NCBI RefSeq assembly: GCF_004331435.1
Contig: NZ_SJKA01000006.1
Location: 496,001-560,000 of the forward strand
Source: Kribbella sindirgiensis
Lineage (GTDB): Bacteria; Actinomycetota; Actinomycetes; Propionibacteriales; Kribbellaceae
Direction: 5' to 3'
Length of the DNA stretch: 64,000 nucleotides
This document shows, in pieces, positions 34,888 through 42,671 of this stretch. Under the pieces are notes generated by a model. The model was given only the letters and a program-made list of their open reading frames with translations, was not told the DNA's origin and made no database searches. A program made the position numbers and the translations under genes. Each line of letters opens with the position of its first letter. The stretch's first letter is position 1.

Positions 34888-35274
34888 TTACTTGCTCAGT
34901 ACGTCGCCCCTGGCCACCTGGTCCTTCGCGAGGCCGCGGAGCAGCAGCCCGACGTTGTCGCCGGCCGTCGCGGTCTGCACGGTCTTGCGGAACATCTCGA
35001 CCCCGGTCACCTCGACCTGGAGCAGCGGCTGCCCGGCCCGGCTGAGCAGCACCTGCTCGCCGACCGTCACCGTTCCGGCCTGCACCCGCCCGGTCACCAC
35101 GGTGCCCCGGCCGGTGATCGAGAACACGTCCTCGACCGTCATCCCGAACGACCCCACCGGCAAGCTGTCCTGCGGCCGCGGCGGCCCCGGAAAACTGTTC
35201 GGCTGCGCATGCCCGCGGGCAAGCATCTCCTGCGGATCCATCGGATTCGACCGCTTCCAGAACTTCCAGCCCAT
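34888..35274 (-). CDS. Stand-alone EF-Tu domain-II-like protein
   Basis: The entire 128-residue protein corresponds to the beta-barrel domain II of elongation factor Tu, preceded by about 40 unrelated residues (MGWKFWKRSNPMDPQEM). The match is close: EDVFSITGRGTVVTGRVQAG, then VTGVEMFRKTVQTATAGDNV and GLLLRGLAKDQVARGDVL. There is no GTPase domain and no P-loop. In EF-Tu this domain contacts tRNA and the ribosome, so binding without GTP hydrolysis is possible. It is the first gene of a leftward set with the MBL hydrolase and is divergent from the ThuA gene. Confidence 0.85.
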   Translation of the reverse strand: MGWKFWKRSNPMDPQEMLARGHAQPNSFPGPPRPQDSLPVGSFGMTVEDVFSITGRGTVVTGRVQAGTVTVGEQVLLSRAGQPLLQVEVTGVEMFRKTVQTATAGDNVGLLLRGLAKDQVARGDVLSK

Positions 35275-35327
35275 CCTTCGACACTAGCGGTTGGCAAGCC
35301 CCGCGCTCGCGACTTAAGGTCGCAAGT

Positions 35328-35354
35328 GTTCCGATCGGAACTCCGAAACTTTCG
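35328..35354 (+). promoter_or_regulatory. Two palindromes upstream of the ThuA/Gfo-Idh operon
   Basis: GTTCCGATCGGAAC (35328-35341) is a perfect 14-bp palindrome. Three bases on, CGAAA-C-TTTCG (35344-35354) is a second perfect one, of the CGAA-N-TTCG style seen at LacI-family sites in actinobacteria. Both lie just upstream of the ribosome-binding site. An imperfect GCGAC-TTAAG-GTCGC precedes them (about 35309-35323). No regulator gene is adjacent. Confidence 0.6.
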
Positions 35355-35367
35355 AAGGGTGACCGGT

Positions 35368-36018
35368 GTGACGACACGACGTGCTGTGGTGGTCCGGGGC
35401 GGCTGGGAAGGGCACTCGCCGGTCGAGGCGACCGACCTGTTCATCCCGTTCCTCAAGGAGAACGGGTACGACGTCACGGTCTCCGACTCGACCGCCGCCT
35501 ACCTCGACCTGGACGGCGTCGACCTCGTCGTGCAGTGCGTGACGATGAGCGAGATCGAGCCGGACCACTTCAAGGGACTGGAGGCGGCGATCCGGCGCGG
35601 CACCGGGTTCGCCGGCTGGCACGGCGGGATCGCGGACTCGTTCCGCAAGAACGTGGACTACAGCTTCATCACCGGCGGGCAGTTCATCTCGCACCCGCAC
35701 GGCTTCACCGACTACCGCGTCAACATCATTCCTGAACAATCGGACCATCCGATTGTCGACGGCATCACGCACTTCGACGTGCACACCGAGCAGTACTACA
35801 TCCACTACGACCCGACCAACAACGTGCTCGCGACGACGACGTTCGAGTCGCACCCGGACTACCCGTGGATCGAGGGCGCCGTGATGCCGGCCGTCTGGAC
35901 CCGGACCTGGGGCGAGGGCAAGGTCTTCGTCTGCACGGTCGGTCACAAGCTCGACGACCTGGAGACGCCCGAGGTGCGCACAATCGTGGAGCGGGGGCTG
36001 CTGTGGGCGAGCAAGTGA
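35368..36018 (+). CDS. ThuA-domain protein (trehalose-utilisation type)
   Basis: This 216-residue ThuA-like protein has a class I glutamine-amidotransferase-type fold (RAVVVRGGWEGHSPVEAT at the start, FAGWHGGIADSFRKN near 85, WGEGKVFVCTVGHKLDDLE near the end). The family is linked to sugar catabolism, including trehalose utilisation, but its reaction is not settled. The GTG at 35368 is chosen with AAGGG eight bases upstream. Its end overlaps the oxidoreductase gene, so the two are translationally coupled. Confidence 0.88.
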   Translation: MTTRRAVVVRGGWEGHSPVEATDLFIPFLKENGYDVTVSDSTAAYLDLDGVDLVVQCVTMSEIEPDHFKGLEAAIRRGTGFAGWHGGIADSFRKNVDYSFITGGQFISHPHGFTDYRVNIIPEQSDHPIVDGITHFDVHTEQYYIHYDPTNNVLATTTFESHPDYPWIEGAVMPAVWTRTWGEGKVFVCTVGHKLDDLETPEVRTIVERGLLWASK

Positions 36019-37106
36019 CCCGCGTCGGCATCGTCGGCACCGGCGTCATCTCCGGCACGTACCTCGACCACCTGGGCAAGCTCCCCGGCGTCGACGTGGT
36101 CGCGGTCGCCGACCTGGACCTCGCCCGCGCTCAAACGATTGCCGACCAGAACCCGGCCATCCGCGCGACGTCGCCGGAGGAGCTGTACGCGGCTGACGAC
36201 ATTGAGATTGTCGTCAATCTGACGATCCCCGCCGCCCACGCCGCCGTGCACCAGGCCGCGGTGGCGGCAGGCAAGCACGTGTACGGCGAGAAGCCGCTGG
36301 CCATGGACCGCGCCGAAGCGGAGCCGCTGCTGAAGTACGCCGCCGCCAACGACCTCCGGATCGGCTGCGCACCGGACACGGTGCTCGGCACCGGCACCCA
36401 GACGGCTCGTGCGGTGATCGACCGCGGCGACATCGGCACCCCACATGCGGCGACCGCGTTCATGGTGACGCCGGGCCACGAGCTGTGGCACCCGGCGCCG
36501 GAGTTCTACTACCAGCCCGGCGGCGGACCGGTCCTCGACATGGGCCCGTACTACGTGACCAGCCTGGTCACGCTGCTCGGGCCGGTCGTTCGCGTCACGG
36601 CCCGCGCGGGCCGGGCGAAACAGCAGCGGACGATCCACACCGGACCGCGGGCCGGGACCGTGTTCGACGTGGAGGTGCCGACGCACGTCACCGGCGTACT
36701 GGAGCACGAGTCGGGCGCGTTGACCACTGTGCTGATGTCGTTCGACGTGTGGGCCGGGCGGCTGCCGCGGATCGAGGTCCACGGTACGGACGGCAGCCTG
36801 TCCGTTCCGGACCCGAACGGGTTCGACGGGACCGTCGAGATCGTGACTCCGGAGCAGCGTGAGTGGACCGAGGTGCCGGTCGCGGGCGGGTACGCCGGGG
36901 CAGGCCGTGGGGTCGGTGTCGCGGACATGGCCCGGGCGTTGCGCACCGGCGAGCCGCACCGCGCGAGCGGCGAGCTGGCGTACCACGTGCTCGACGTACT
37001 GGAGTCGTTCGTGGACTCCGCCGTACAGGACCAGCCCCTCGATGTGGCCAGCACCGTGACACGTCCCGCGGCCGTTCCGTTGGGAGCGTCGCCCGAGACC
37101 GCCTAG
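36003..37106 (+). CDS. Gfo/Idh/MocA-family oxidoreductase
   Basis: This 367-residue NAD(P)-dependent sugar oxidoreductase has the nucleotide-binding VGIVGTGVISGTYLDHL at the N-terminus and the catalytic-lysine motif AGKHVYGEKPLAMD near residue 90. The C-terminal half (GGGPVLDMGPYYVTSLVTLL) is the substrate-binding sheet. Substrate unknown; coupling to ThuA suggests a two-step modification of a sugar or cyclitol. GTG 36003 overlaps the ThuA stop; GTG 36015 is an alternative. Words related to the dispersed palindrome (ATTGTCGTCAAT at 36207) lie within it. Confidence 0.88.
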   Translation: MGEQVTRVGIVGTGVISGTYLDHLGKLPGVDVVAVADLDLARAQTIADQNPAIRATSPEELYAADDIEIVVNLTIPAAHAAVHQAAVAAGKHVYGEKPLAMDRAEAEPLLKYAAANDLRIGCAPDTVLGTGTQTARAVIDRGDIGTPHAATAFMVTPGHELWHPAPEFYYQPGGGPVLDMGPYYVTSLVTLLGPVVRVTARAGRAKQQRTIHTGPRAGTVFDVEVPTHVTGVLEHESGALTTVLMSFDVWAGRLPRIEVHGTDGSLSVPDPNGFDGTVEIVTPEQREWTEVPVAGGYAGAGRGVGVADMARALRTGEPHRASGELAYHVLDVLESFVDSAVQDQPLDVASTVTRPAAVPLGASPETA

Positions 37107-37108
37107 AC

Positions 37109-37133
37109 TGGCACTCCGAACGATTGAGTGCCA
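37109..37133 (+). promoter_or_regulatory. CIRCE operator
   Basis: TGGCACTC-N9-GAGTGCCA is a perfect inverted repeat with the 9-base spacer of the CIRCE element (consensus TTAGCACTC-N9-GAGTGCTAA). It lies between the Gfo/Idh stop and hrcA. HrcA binds here and represses its own operon until heat shock. Confidence 0.93.
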
Positions 37134-37158
37134 AGGACAGTCGGAGAGGGTGGTGCGC

Positions 37159-38181
37159 GTGCTCGACGAACGCAAGCTGGATGTGCTCCGCGCCATCGTC
37201 GAGGACTACGTGGCCACCCATGAGCCGGTCGGCTCGAAGACTTTGGTCGACCGGCACAACCTCGGCGTCTCCCCGGCCACCGTGCGTAACGACATGGCCG
37301 CGCTGGAGGAGGAGGGGTACATCACCCAGCCGCACACCAGCGCCGGCCGGATCCCGACCGACGCCGGGTACCGGCTGTTCGTCGACAAGCTGAGCACGGT
37401 CAAGACGCTGTCGGTCGCGGAGAAGAAGGCGATCACGTCGTTCCTGGCCGGAGCGGTCGACCTCGACGACGTCGTCCGCCGTACCGTCCGGCTGCTCGCC
37501 CAGATCACCCGCCAGGTCGCCATCGTGCAGTACCCCTCGCTGAACCGGTCGAGCGTCCGGCACATCGAGGTCGTCACGATGAGCCCCCGGCGGTTGCTGC
37601 TGGTGCTGATCACCAGCAACGGCCGGGTCGAGCAGCGGCTCGTCGAGCACCCGAACGACGTCGACGAGCAACTGATCGCGGACCTGCGGTCCCGGTTGAA
37701 CACCGCACTGGCCGGGCAGCGGCTGACCGACGCGACGACGTCCCTGGCCGGCCTGCCGGAGCAGTTCGCGCCGGCCGACCGGGCACTGGTCGCGGCGATC
37801 GTCACCACCCTGCTGGAGGCGTTCACCGACGAGGTCGGCGAGCAGCGGATCGCCGTCGGCGGAGCCGCCAACCTGACCCGGTACGGCGACGACTTCGAGC
37901 GGAACGTGAAGCCGGTGCTGGAGGCGCTGGAGGAGCACGTCATCCTGCTGAAGCTGCTCGGCGAGGCGACCAACCCGCAGACCCTCACCGTTCGGATCGG
38001 TCACGAGAACCCGTTCGAGGAACTCGCCACCACCTCGGTGGTCGCGACCGGGTACGGGTCGCAGTCGGAGGCGCTGGCCACCCTCGGCATCGTCGGCCCG
38101 ACCCACATGGACTACCCGAGCACGATGGGCGCCGTACGCGCCGTCGCGCGCTACGTCAGCCAGATCCTGGCCGAATCCTAA
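37159..38181 (+). CDS. hrcA: Heat-inducible transcription repressor HrcA
   Basis: The protein of about 340 residues has the N-terminal winged helix (LDVLRAIVEDYVATHEPVGS, GVSPATVRNDMAALEEEG) and the GRIPTDAGYRLFVD motif of HrcA. It represses CIRCE-controlled chaperone genes with GroEL as cofactor. GGAGAGGG at 37143 is eight bases before GTG 37159, which gives the usual VLDERKLDVL start; GTGs at 37150 and 37153 are alternatives. It is followed 25 bp later by dnaJ, the common actinobacterial order. Confidence 0.95.
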   Translation: MLDERKLDVLRAIVEDYVATHEPVGSKTLVDRHNLGVSPATVRNDMAALEEEGYITQPHTSAGRIPTDAGYRLFVDKLSTVKTLSVAEKKAITSFLAGAVDLDDVVRRTVRLLAQITRQVAIVQYPSLNRSSVRHIEVVTMSPRRLLLVLITSNGRVEQRLVEHPNDVDEQLIADLRSRLNTALAGQRLTDATTSLAGLPEQFAPADRALVAAIVTTLLEAFTDEVGEQRIAVGGAANLTRYGDDFERNVKPVLEALEEHVILLKLLGEATNPQTLTVRIGHENPFEELATTSVVATGYGSQSEALATLGIVGPTHMDYPSTMGAVRAVARYVSQILAES

Positions 38182-38206
38182 ACAAGACAACCCCCTGGTC
38201 TGGAGT

Positions 38207-39349
38207 ATGAGCACCGATTACTACGCCGTCCTAGGTGTCAGCCGTGACGCTTCAGCGGACGAGATCAAGAAGGCGTACCGCAAGCTGGCACGCCAGTACC
38301 ACCCGGATGTGAACGACTCCGAGGACGCGCACCAGAAGTTCCAGGAGATCGGGCGCGCGTTCCAGGTGCTCAGCGACCCGCAGAAGCGGCAGATGCACGA
38401 CCTCGGCGGCGACCCGTTCGCCTCCGCGGCCGGCGGACCGGGCGGCGCCGGCTTCGGCCAGGCGTTCACGTTCACCGACATCATGGACGCGTTCTTCGGC
38501 CAGACCGGCGGGGCCACCCGCGGGCCGCGGCCGCGGACCCGGCGCGGCCAGGACGCGCTGATCCCGTTGCGGATCGACCTGGCCGAGGCGGCGTTCGGCA
38601 CCACGCGGGAGCTCAAGGTCGACACCGCCGTCCTGTGCCCGACCTGTAGCGGGTCCGGCGCGGCGGCCGGGTCCGAACCGGTCACCTGCGAGATCTGCCA
38701 CGGGCGCGGCGAGGTCACGCACACGCAGCGGTCGTTCCTCGGCGAGGTGCGGACGATGCGGCCGTGCCCGAACTGCCGCGGCTACGGCACCACGATCCCG
38801 AGCCCGTGCGTCGAGTGCTCCGGCGACGGGCGCGTGCGCTCCCGCCGTACCGTCACCGTGAAGATCCCCGGCGGCGTCGACACCGGGACCCGCGTGCAGC
38901 TGTCCGGTCAGGGCGAGGTCGGTCCCGGCGGCGGTCCGGCCGGCGACCTGTACGTCGAGATCGAGGTCGAGCCGCACGACATCTTCACCCGCAACGGCGA
39001 CGACCTGCACTGCACGGTGACCCTGCCGATGACGGCGGCCGCGCTCGGTACGACGATCGACCTGCCGACGCTCGAGGGCGAGACGACCCCGCTGGAGATC
39101 CGGCCCGGTACGCAGTCCGGTACGGCGATGACGCTGTCCGCCCGCGGCGTACCGCGGTTGCGGCACGCCGGGCGTGGCGACCTCATCGTCCAGGTCATCG
39201 TCGAGACCCCCACCAAACTCGACGATGCCCAGGCCGAGCTCCTCCGGCAGCTCGCCGCGGTCCGCGACGAGGAGCGCCCGCAAGGCCAGGTCCAAGCCAC
39301 CCACAAGGGCGTCTTCGGCCGCCTCCGCGACGCCTTCGGCACCCACTGA
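38207..39349 (+). CDS. dnaJ: Molecular chaperone DnaJ (DnaJ2 type)
   Basis: This 380-residue type I Hsp40 has an N-terminal J domain with the HPD tripeptide (YHPDVNDSEDAHQKFQE) that stimulates DnaK ATPase. A Gly/Phe-rich linker follows, then four zinc-binding repeats (CPTCSGSG, CEICHGRG, CPNCRGYG, CVECSGDG, residues about 145-210) and the client-binding C-terminal domains. The hrcA linkage identifies the heat-shock dnaJ2 copy of actinobacteria. No terminator of classic type follows, but a large hairpin lies in the long intergenic region downstream. Confidence 0.96.
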   Translation: MSTDYYAVLGVSRDASADEIKKAYRKLARQYHPDVNDSEDAHQKFQEIGRAFQVLSDPQKRQMHDLGGDPFASAAGGPGGAGFGQAFTFTDIMDAFFGQTGGATRGPRPRTRRGQDALIPLRIDLAEAAFGTTRELKVDTAVLCPTCSGSGAAAGSEPVTCEICHGRGEVTHTQRSFLGEVRTMRPCPNCRGYGTTIPSPCVECSGDGRVRSRRTVTVKIPGGVDTGTRVQLSGQGEVGPGGGPAGDLYVEIEVEPHDIFTRNGDDLHCTVTLPMTAAALGTTIDLPTLEGETTPLEIRPGTQSGTAMTLSARGVPRLRHAGRGDLIVQVIVETPTKLDDAQAELLRQLAAVRDEERPQGQVQATHKGVFGRLRDAFGTH

Positions 39350-39708
39350 CCCACCCACCGTCGGCCAAACCTCCGGTCCGCTCGCGTCGGGCGCACGCTC
39401 GACGATCGGCTGCGGCGCGGGGGCGGGTAGGCGACACCTCCTGTCCGTCCGCACCACCGGCACCAGGCGGCACGGGCGCCGGTACCTGCGATGCCGGCGG
39501 CTCGCATCTGATGGGTTGGCGTCCGAGATTACGGGTTGGCCACCGTCATCAGGGTCACAACCCCAGCATCTCGGACGCCTACCCACCAAACGCGGCCGGC
39601 GCGGCTCCGAGGGGCAACCCTTCAACTGAGGGGGCAACGTGGCGGCCACGGTTCATGAGAGTGTGGGCGGGCTGTGGCGGATGGGTGTAGGTGCGGAGGT
39701 GTGGGTCG
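39350..39708. other. 359-bp intergenic region with a long hairpin
   Basis: No gene was found between dnaJ and rsmE. GGGTTGGCGTCCGAGAT (39513-39529) pairs with ATCTCGGACGCCTACCC (39568-39584) with one mismatch. An inner GGGTTG/CAACCC stem is at 39533/39558. The rest is GC-rich and featureless. It could be a terminator for dnaJ or a structured leader of rsmE. Confidence 0.5.
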
Positions 39709-40425
39709 GTGGGTGTCGCGGTGTTCTTCCGGGCCGAGCTGGGTGCGGACGAGTTGGTGCTCGACGGCGCCGAGGGGCGGCATGCGGCCGTGGTACGGCG
39801 GATCGGGCCGGGGGAGCGTGTTCGCCTGACGGACGGGCGCGGGGGCTGGGCCGAGGGGGCTGTGGTTGCGGCGTCCAAGGCCGGGGTGACGGTGGCCGTC
39901 GACGAGCGCGGGACGGTGCCGGCCTCGGTGCCGCGGGTGGTCGTCGTGCAGGCGGTGCCGAAGGGCGAGCGGGCCGAGCTCGCAGTGGAGATGCTGACCG
40001 AGGTCGGCGTCGACCTGATCGTGCCGTGGAACGCGGAGCGCAGTCAGTTCCGCGCGAACCCCGAGCGGGTCGAGAAGACGCTCGCGAAGTGGCGGGCGTG
40101 GGCGTTCGAAGCGAGCAAGCAGTCGCGCCGCACGTGGTTCGCCGAGGTGGCCCCGATCGCGACCACGGCCGAGGTCGCCGAGTTGCTCGCCGGCGCGGCG
40201 CTCCCCGTCGTACTGCACGAAGAAGCCACCACCCCGCTGGCGTCCCTCGAACAACCCGCCACCGGCGACATCGTCATCGTGATCGGTCCTGAGGGCGGGA
40301 TCGCGCCGACCGAGCTGAAGGCGTTCGACGTCGAGCCGGTTCGCTTGGGGGACACGGTCCTCCGCACGTCCACGGCCGGCGTCGCGGCGGCGGCCGCCCT
40401 CCTGTCCCGGTCTCGCTGGGCGTGA
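39709..40425 (+). CDS. rsmE: 16S rRNA m3U1498 methyltransferase RsmE
   Basis: This 238-residue SPOUT-family methyltransferase methylates U1498 of 16S rRNA using SAM. The N-terminal PUA-like part contains GAEGRHAAVVRRIGPGE. The catalytic knot is marked by VVVVQAVPKGERAELAVE, IVIGPEGGIAPTE and LGDTVLRTSTAGVAA, all strongly conserved. GTG 39709 follows GGAGG at nine bases; an upstream GTG (39691) is less likely. Its position after dnaJ is the standard actinobacterial arrangement. Confidence 0.93.
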   Translation: MGVAVFFRAELGADELVLDGAEGRHAAVVRRIGPGERVRLTDGRGGWAEGAVVAASKAGVTVAVDERGTVPASVPRVVVVQAVPKGERAELAVEMLTEVGVDLIVPWNAERSQFRANPERVEKTLAKWRAWAFEASKQSRRTWFAEVAPIATTAEVAELLAGAALPVVLHEEATTPLASLEQPATGDIVIVIGPEGGIAPTELKAFDVEPVRLGDTVLRTSTAGVAAAAALLSRSRWA

Positions 40426-40472
40426 CCGACGTACGCTGTTAGACAGTAACCGAACACAGGGGATCGAACAGC

Positions 40473-40802
40473 ATGTCCGTGGAGTCAGCCCGTGCCCGCA
40501 CCCTCAGCCACGTCGACCCGGCCGAGGTGCCGCTGCAGGCGGCCCTCGACGCGCTCGCGGACCCGGTCCGGCGCTCGATCCTGCGTGACCTGGCCGTCCA
40601 CGACGACTGGACCCGCGCCTGCGGCACCTTCGACCTCCCGGTCAAGAAGGCCACCGCCAGCCACCACTTCGCCGTACTCCGCGCCGCCGGCCTGATCGAA
40701 CAACGCGACGAAGGCGCCCGCCGCCTCAACCGCCTCCGCCGCGCAGAATTCAACACAGCCTTCCCCGGCCTCCTCGCCGCCACGATCGACCGCGCGGACT
40801 AA
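40473..40802 (+). CDS. ArsR-type winged-helix regulator
   Basis: This 109-residue helix-turn-helix protein has an ArsR-like core: DALADPVRRSILRDLAVHD (helices 1-2), then KKATASHHFAVLRAAGLIEQ (recognition helix) and a wing with RDEGARRLNRLRRAEF. No metal-binding cysteine pair is seen (a single Cys in TRACGTF), so metal sensing is unlikely. AGGGG precedes the ATG at 40473. Its target is unknown; it is convergent with the GerMN gene and separated from it by no bases. Confidence 0.85.
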   Translation: MSVESARARTLSHVDPAEVPLQAALDALADPVRRSILRDLAVHDDWTRACGTFDLPVKKATASHHFAVLRAAGLIEQRDEGARRLNRLRRAEFNTAFPGLLAATIDRAD

Positions 40803-41942
40803 CTACTTCACGACGATCGACTTGCTGTCTGTGTTCGTGATGCTGCCGTCCTCCGCGGAGAGCAGGTACACGCTGATCTGCCACGGCCCCGGGGTGAGCG
40901 TCAACTGGAAGGAGTACGGCGAGAACTTCTGCCCTTCCTGGGCGGTGGTGAAGCTCTTCATCGTCTCCCGGGTCTTCAGGTTCGTCGCCTGGTAGTTGAC
41001 TGTCGCCTCGAACGCCGATGCGACGCCCTGCACTGTGACTTTGGACTTGACCACCTGGTTCTCGGCCGGCGAGTCGATCCAGACCAGCGCCTGCACGTCG
41101 GCTGCCTGAGCGCGGCTCAGCGGCTCGTTGGTGTTGACCTGACCGAACAGCTGCTTGCCCGAGCGGCCGGCCTCGGTGACCTGGATCGGGGTTCGGTTGT
41201 CTCCCAGAGCGCCCTGGACGGTGTACACGAGTTGTTGGGCTGCGACCTTGGCGAGGTCGGGGTCCAGGGTGGTGTTCGGGAGTTGTTTGAAGTCGACTGT
41301 GACGATGCCGTTCGAGCGGGTGACGGTGTTGAGGGCCGCGCCGCGCCAGACCGAGTAGTAGTCGGGGTCGCTCGGTTGTTTCGTGGTCATGATGCGAACC
41401 GCCTGTTCGGCGGGGCGGCCGCTGACCTTGGCCCAGGTGCGGTACAGGCGGACGGTCGACTTCTTCGGCGCGCCGACCTGCTGGCCGAGCCAGTAGACCG
41501 GGACGACCGTGCTCTTGACCGCCGTTTCCGGTACGCCGCGATCTGTCGGCTCCGCGGTCTTCGCAGACGCCGAAGCGGACGGCGAGGTGGTCGGGGGTTC
41601 GGTGGGGGCCTGGGACGGTTCGGGGGAGGCGGTCAGCTCGGACGGGGTCGGGCTCGCGGGCAGGCCGGTCGCGGTGGTCGTCGTACCGGAACCCGCGACC
41701 GCGTCGCCGTCGTCGGCGGTGTTGTCCGCGCCGTTGAGCATGGTGAAGGCGCCGATGGCGGCTGCGGTGCCGGCTGCGGCGAGGCCGGCGGTCAGGAGCC
41801 AGGGGCGTCGCGCGGCGGGGCGCTGGGCGTGCGCGCGGGCGCGGATCTCCGGCAGTGCGTCGGACGGCTCGATCCGGTCCGCCTCCTCGTGGAGGGACCG
41901 CCGCATCAGCTCGTCGAACGGGTCGTTCGGATTCTCGTTCAT
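40803..41942 (-). CDS. Membrane-anchored GerMN/Gmad2-domain protein
   Basis: This 379-residue protein has a short cytoplasmic N-terminus resembling an anti-sigma segment (FDELMRRSLHEEADRIEP), a transmembrane helix (WLLTAGLAAAGTAAAIGAF), a Pro/Ser/Thr-rich spacer, then a GerMN domain (VYWLGQQVGAPKKSTVRLYR, VTVDFKQLP) and an Ig-like Gmad2 domain (VWIDSPAENQVV). These modules were first named from spore germination but occur widely outside endospore formers. It overlaps the upstream sigma-factor gene by ATGA, so it is probably that factor's regulator or effector. Confidence 0.85.
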   Translation of the reverse strand: MNENPNDPFDELMRRSLHEEADRIEPSDALPEIRARAHAQRPAARRPWLLTAGLAAAGTAAAIGAFTMLNGADNTADDGDAVAGSGTTTTATGLPASPTPSELTASPEPSQAPTEPPTTSPSASASAKTAEPTDRGVPETAVKSTVVPVYWLGQQVGAPKKSTVRLYRTWAKVSGRPAEQAVRIMTTKQPSDPDYYSVWRGAALNTVTRSNGIVTVDFKQLPNTTLDPDLAKVAAQQLVYTVQGALGDNRTPIQVTEAGRSGKQLFGQVNTNEPLSRAQAADVQALVWIDSPAENQVVKSKVTVQGVASAFEATVNYQATNLKTRETMKSFTTAQEGQKFSPYSFQLTLTPGPWQISVYLLSAEDGSITNTDSKSIVVK

Positions 41943-42448
41943 ACGTTCTGCTCCAGGAGCTGGCGCAGCGACTTGCTCGCGCGCGCGGCGTGGCTCTTCA
42001 CGGATCCCCGGCTGATGCCCATCGTGTCCGCGATCTCGGCCTCCGAAAGATCACCGTAGTAGCGCAGGACCATCACTGTGCGTTGCTTCTCCGGGAGGGT
42101 CCGCATCGCCTCGATCACCCGGTCGGTCTCCGCGGTCCGCAGTACCGCCTGCTCCGCGCTCGGCTCGTCGGGCAGGGTCCGAGGGGTGTGCTTGTCGACC
42201 ACCACCAGGTGGCGCTGGCGGGAGCGGCAGCGGTTCACCACCGCGGTCCGCAGGTACGCGAGCGCCTTGTGCGGGTCGCGCAGCCGGTTCCAGCGGCCGT
42301 GCATCGCGACGAACGCGTCCTGCACGATCTCCTCCGCCGTACCGGTGTCACGCAGCAGCAGAGCGCCGAGGCGGACCAGCGAGGTGTAGTGCGCGGTGTA
42401 GACAGCCGTCAGCGCCTCGTCGGCATCCCACGAGGACTCATGTGTCAC
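41939..42448 (-). CDS. RNA polymerase sigma factor, SigE (actinobacterial) group
   Basis: This ECF sigma-70 protein has region 2 (TAVYTAHYTSLVRLGALLLR, AEEIVQDAFVAMH) and region 4 (LPEKQRTVMVLRYYGDLSEA, DTMGISRGSVKSHAARA). The pattern matches the SigE-like group common in actinomycetes, often paired with a membrane regulator as here. GTG 42448 is the likely start (VTHESSWDADEAL, 169 residues). An upstream TTG at 42496 would add 16 residues of little conservation. It is coupled to the GerMN gene by an ATGA overlap. Confidence 0.87.
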   Translation of the reverse strand: MTHESSWDADEALTAVYTAHYTSLVRLGALLLRDTGTAEEIVQDAFVAMHGRWNRLRDPHKALAYLRTAVVNRCRSRQRHLVVVDKHTPRTLPDEPSAEQAVLRTAETDRVIEAMRTLPEKQRTVMVLRYYGDLSEAEIADTMGISRGSVKSHAARASKSLRQLLEQNV

Positions 42449-42530
42449 GCACTCTTCGTACACCACGGCCGGTTGTGCCACGAAAAGACGACGCAAAGAC
42501 CCCGTCCCAGGTTGACAACAGTACTGAATG

Positions 42531-42640
42531 CCGCGACTCCGTCGCGGCGGGTCATGGGGCTGGAACTCCCGTCCTTCCCTCGTCGCTCCAGTCGCTTCGC
42601 TCCCTCCGCTCCTCAGTCCAGGACGGGAGGCCCCATGACC
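42531..42640. repeat. Two adjacent hairpins in a divergent intergenic region
   Basis: CCGCGAC-TCC-GTCGCGG (42531-42547) is a tight hairpin. Directly after it GGTCATGGGGC (42550-42560) and CTCCCGTCCT (42566-42575) pair perfectly with AGGACGGGAG (42620-42629) and GCCCCATGACC (42630-42640). This is a 21-bp stem with a 5-nt bulge and a 44-nt loop. The structure lies between the sigma gene and the phospholipase-like gene and is neither a standard operator nor a terminator. Confidence 0.6.
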
Positions 42641-42671
42641 GGTTGGTCCGGATCAGTGCGAACCTAGGCCC

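Noticed and set aside
36015..37106. GTG 36015 as start of the Gfo/Idh gene
   Set aside because: It is possible, but GTG 36003 has the better upstream GGAG-type sequence and overlaps the ThuA stop in the usual way. It is kept as an alternative.
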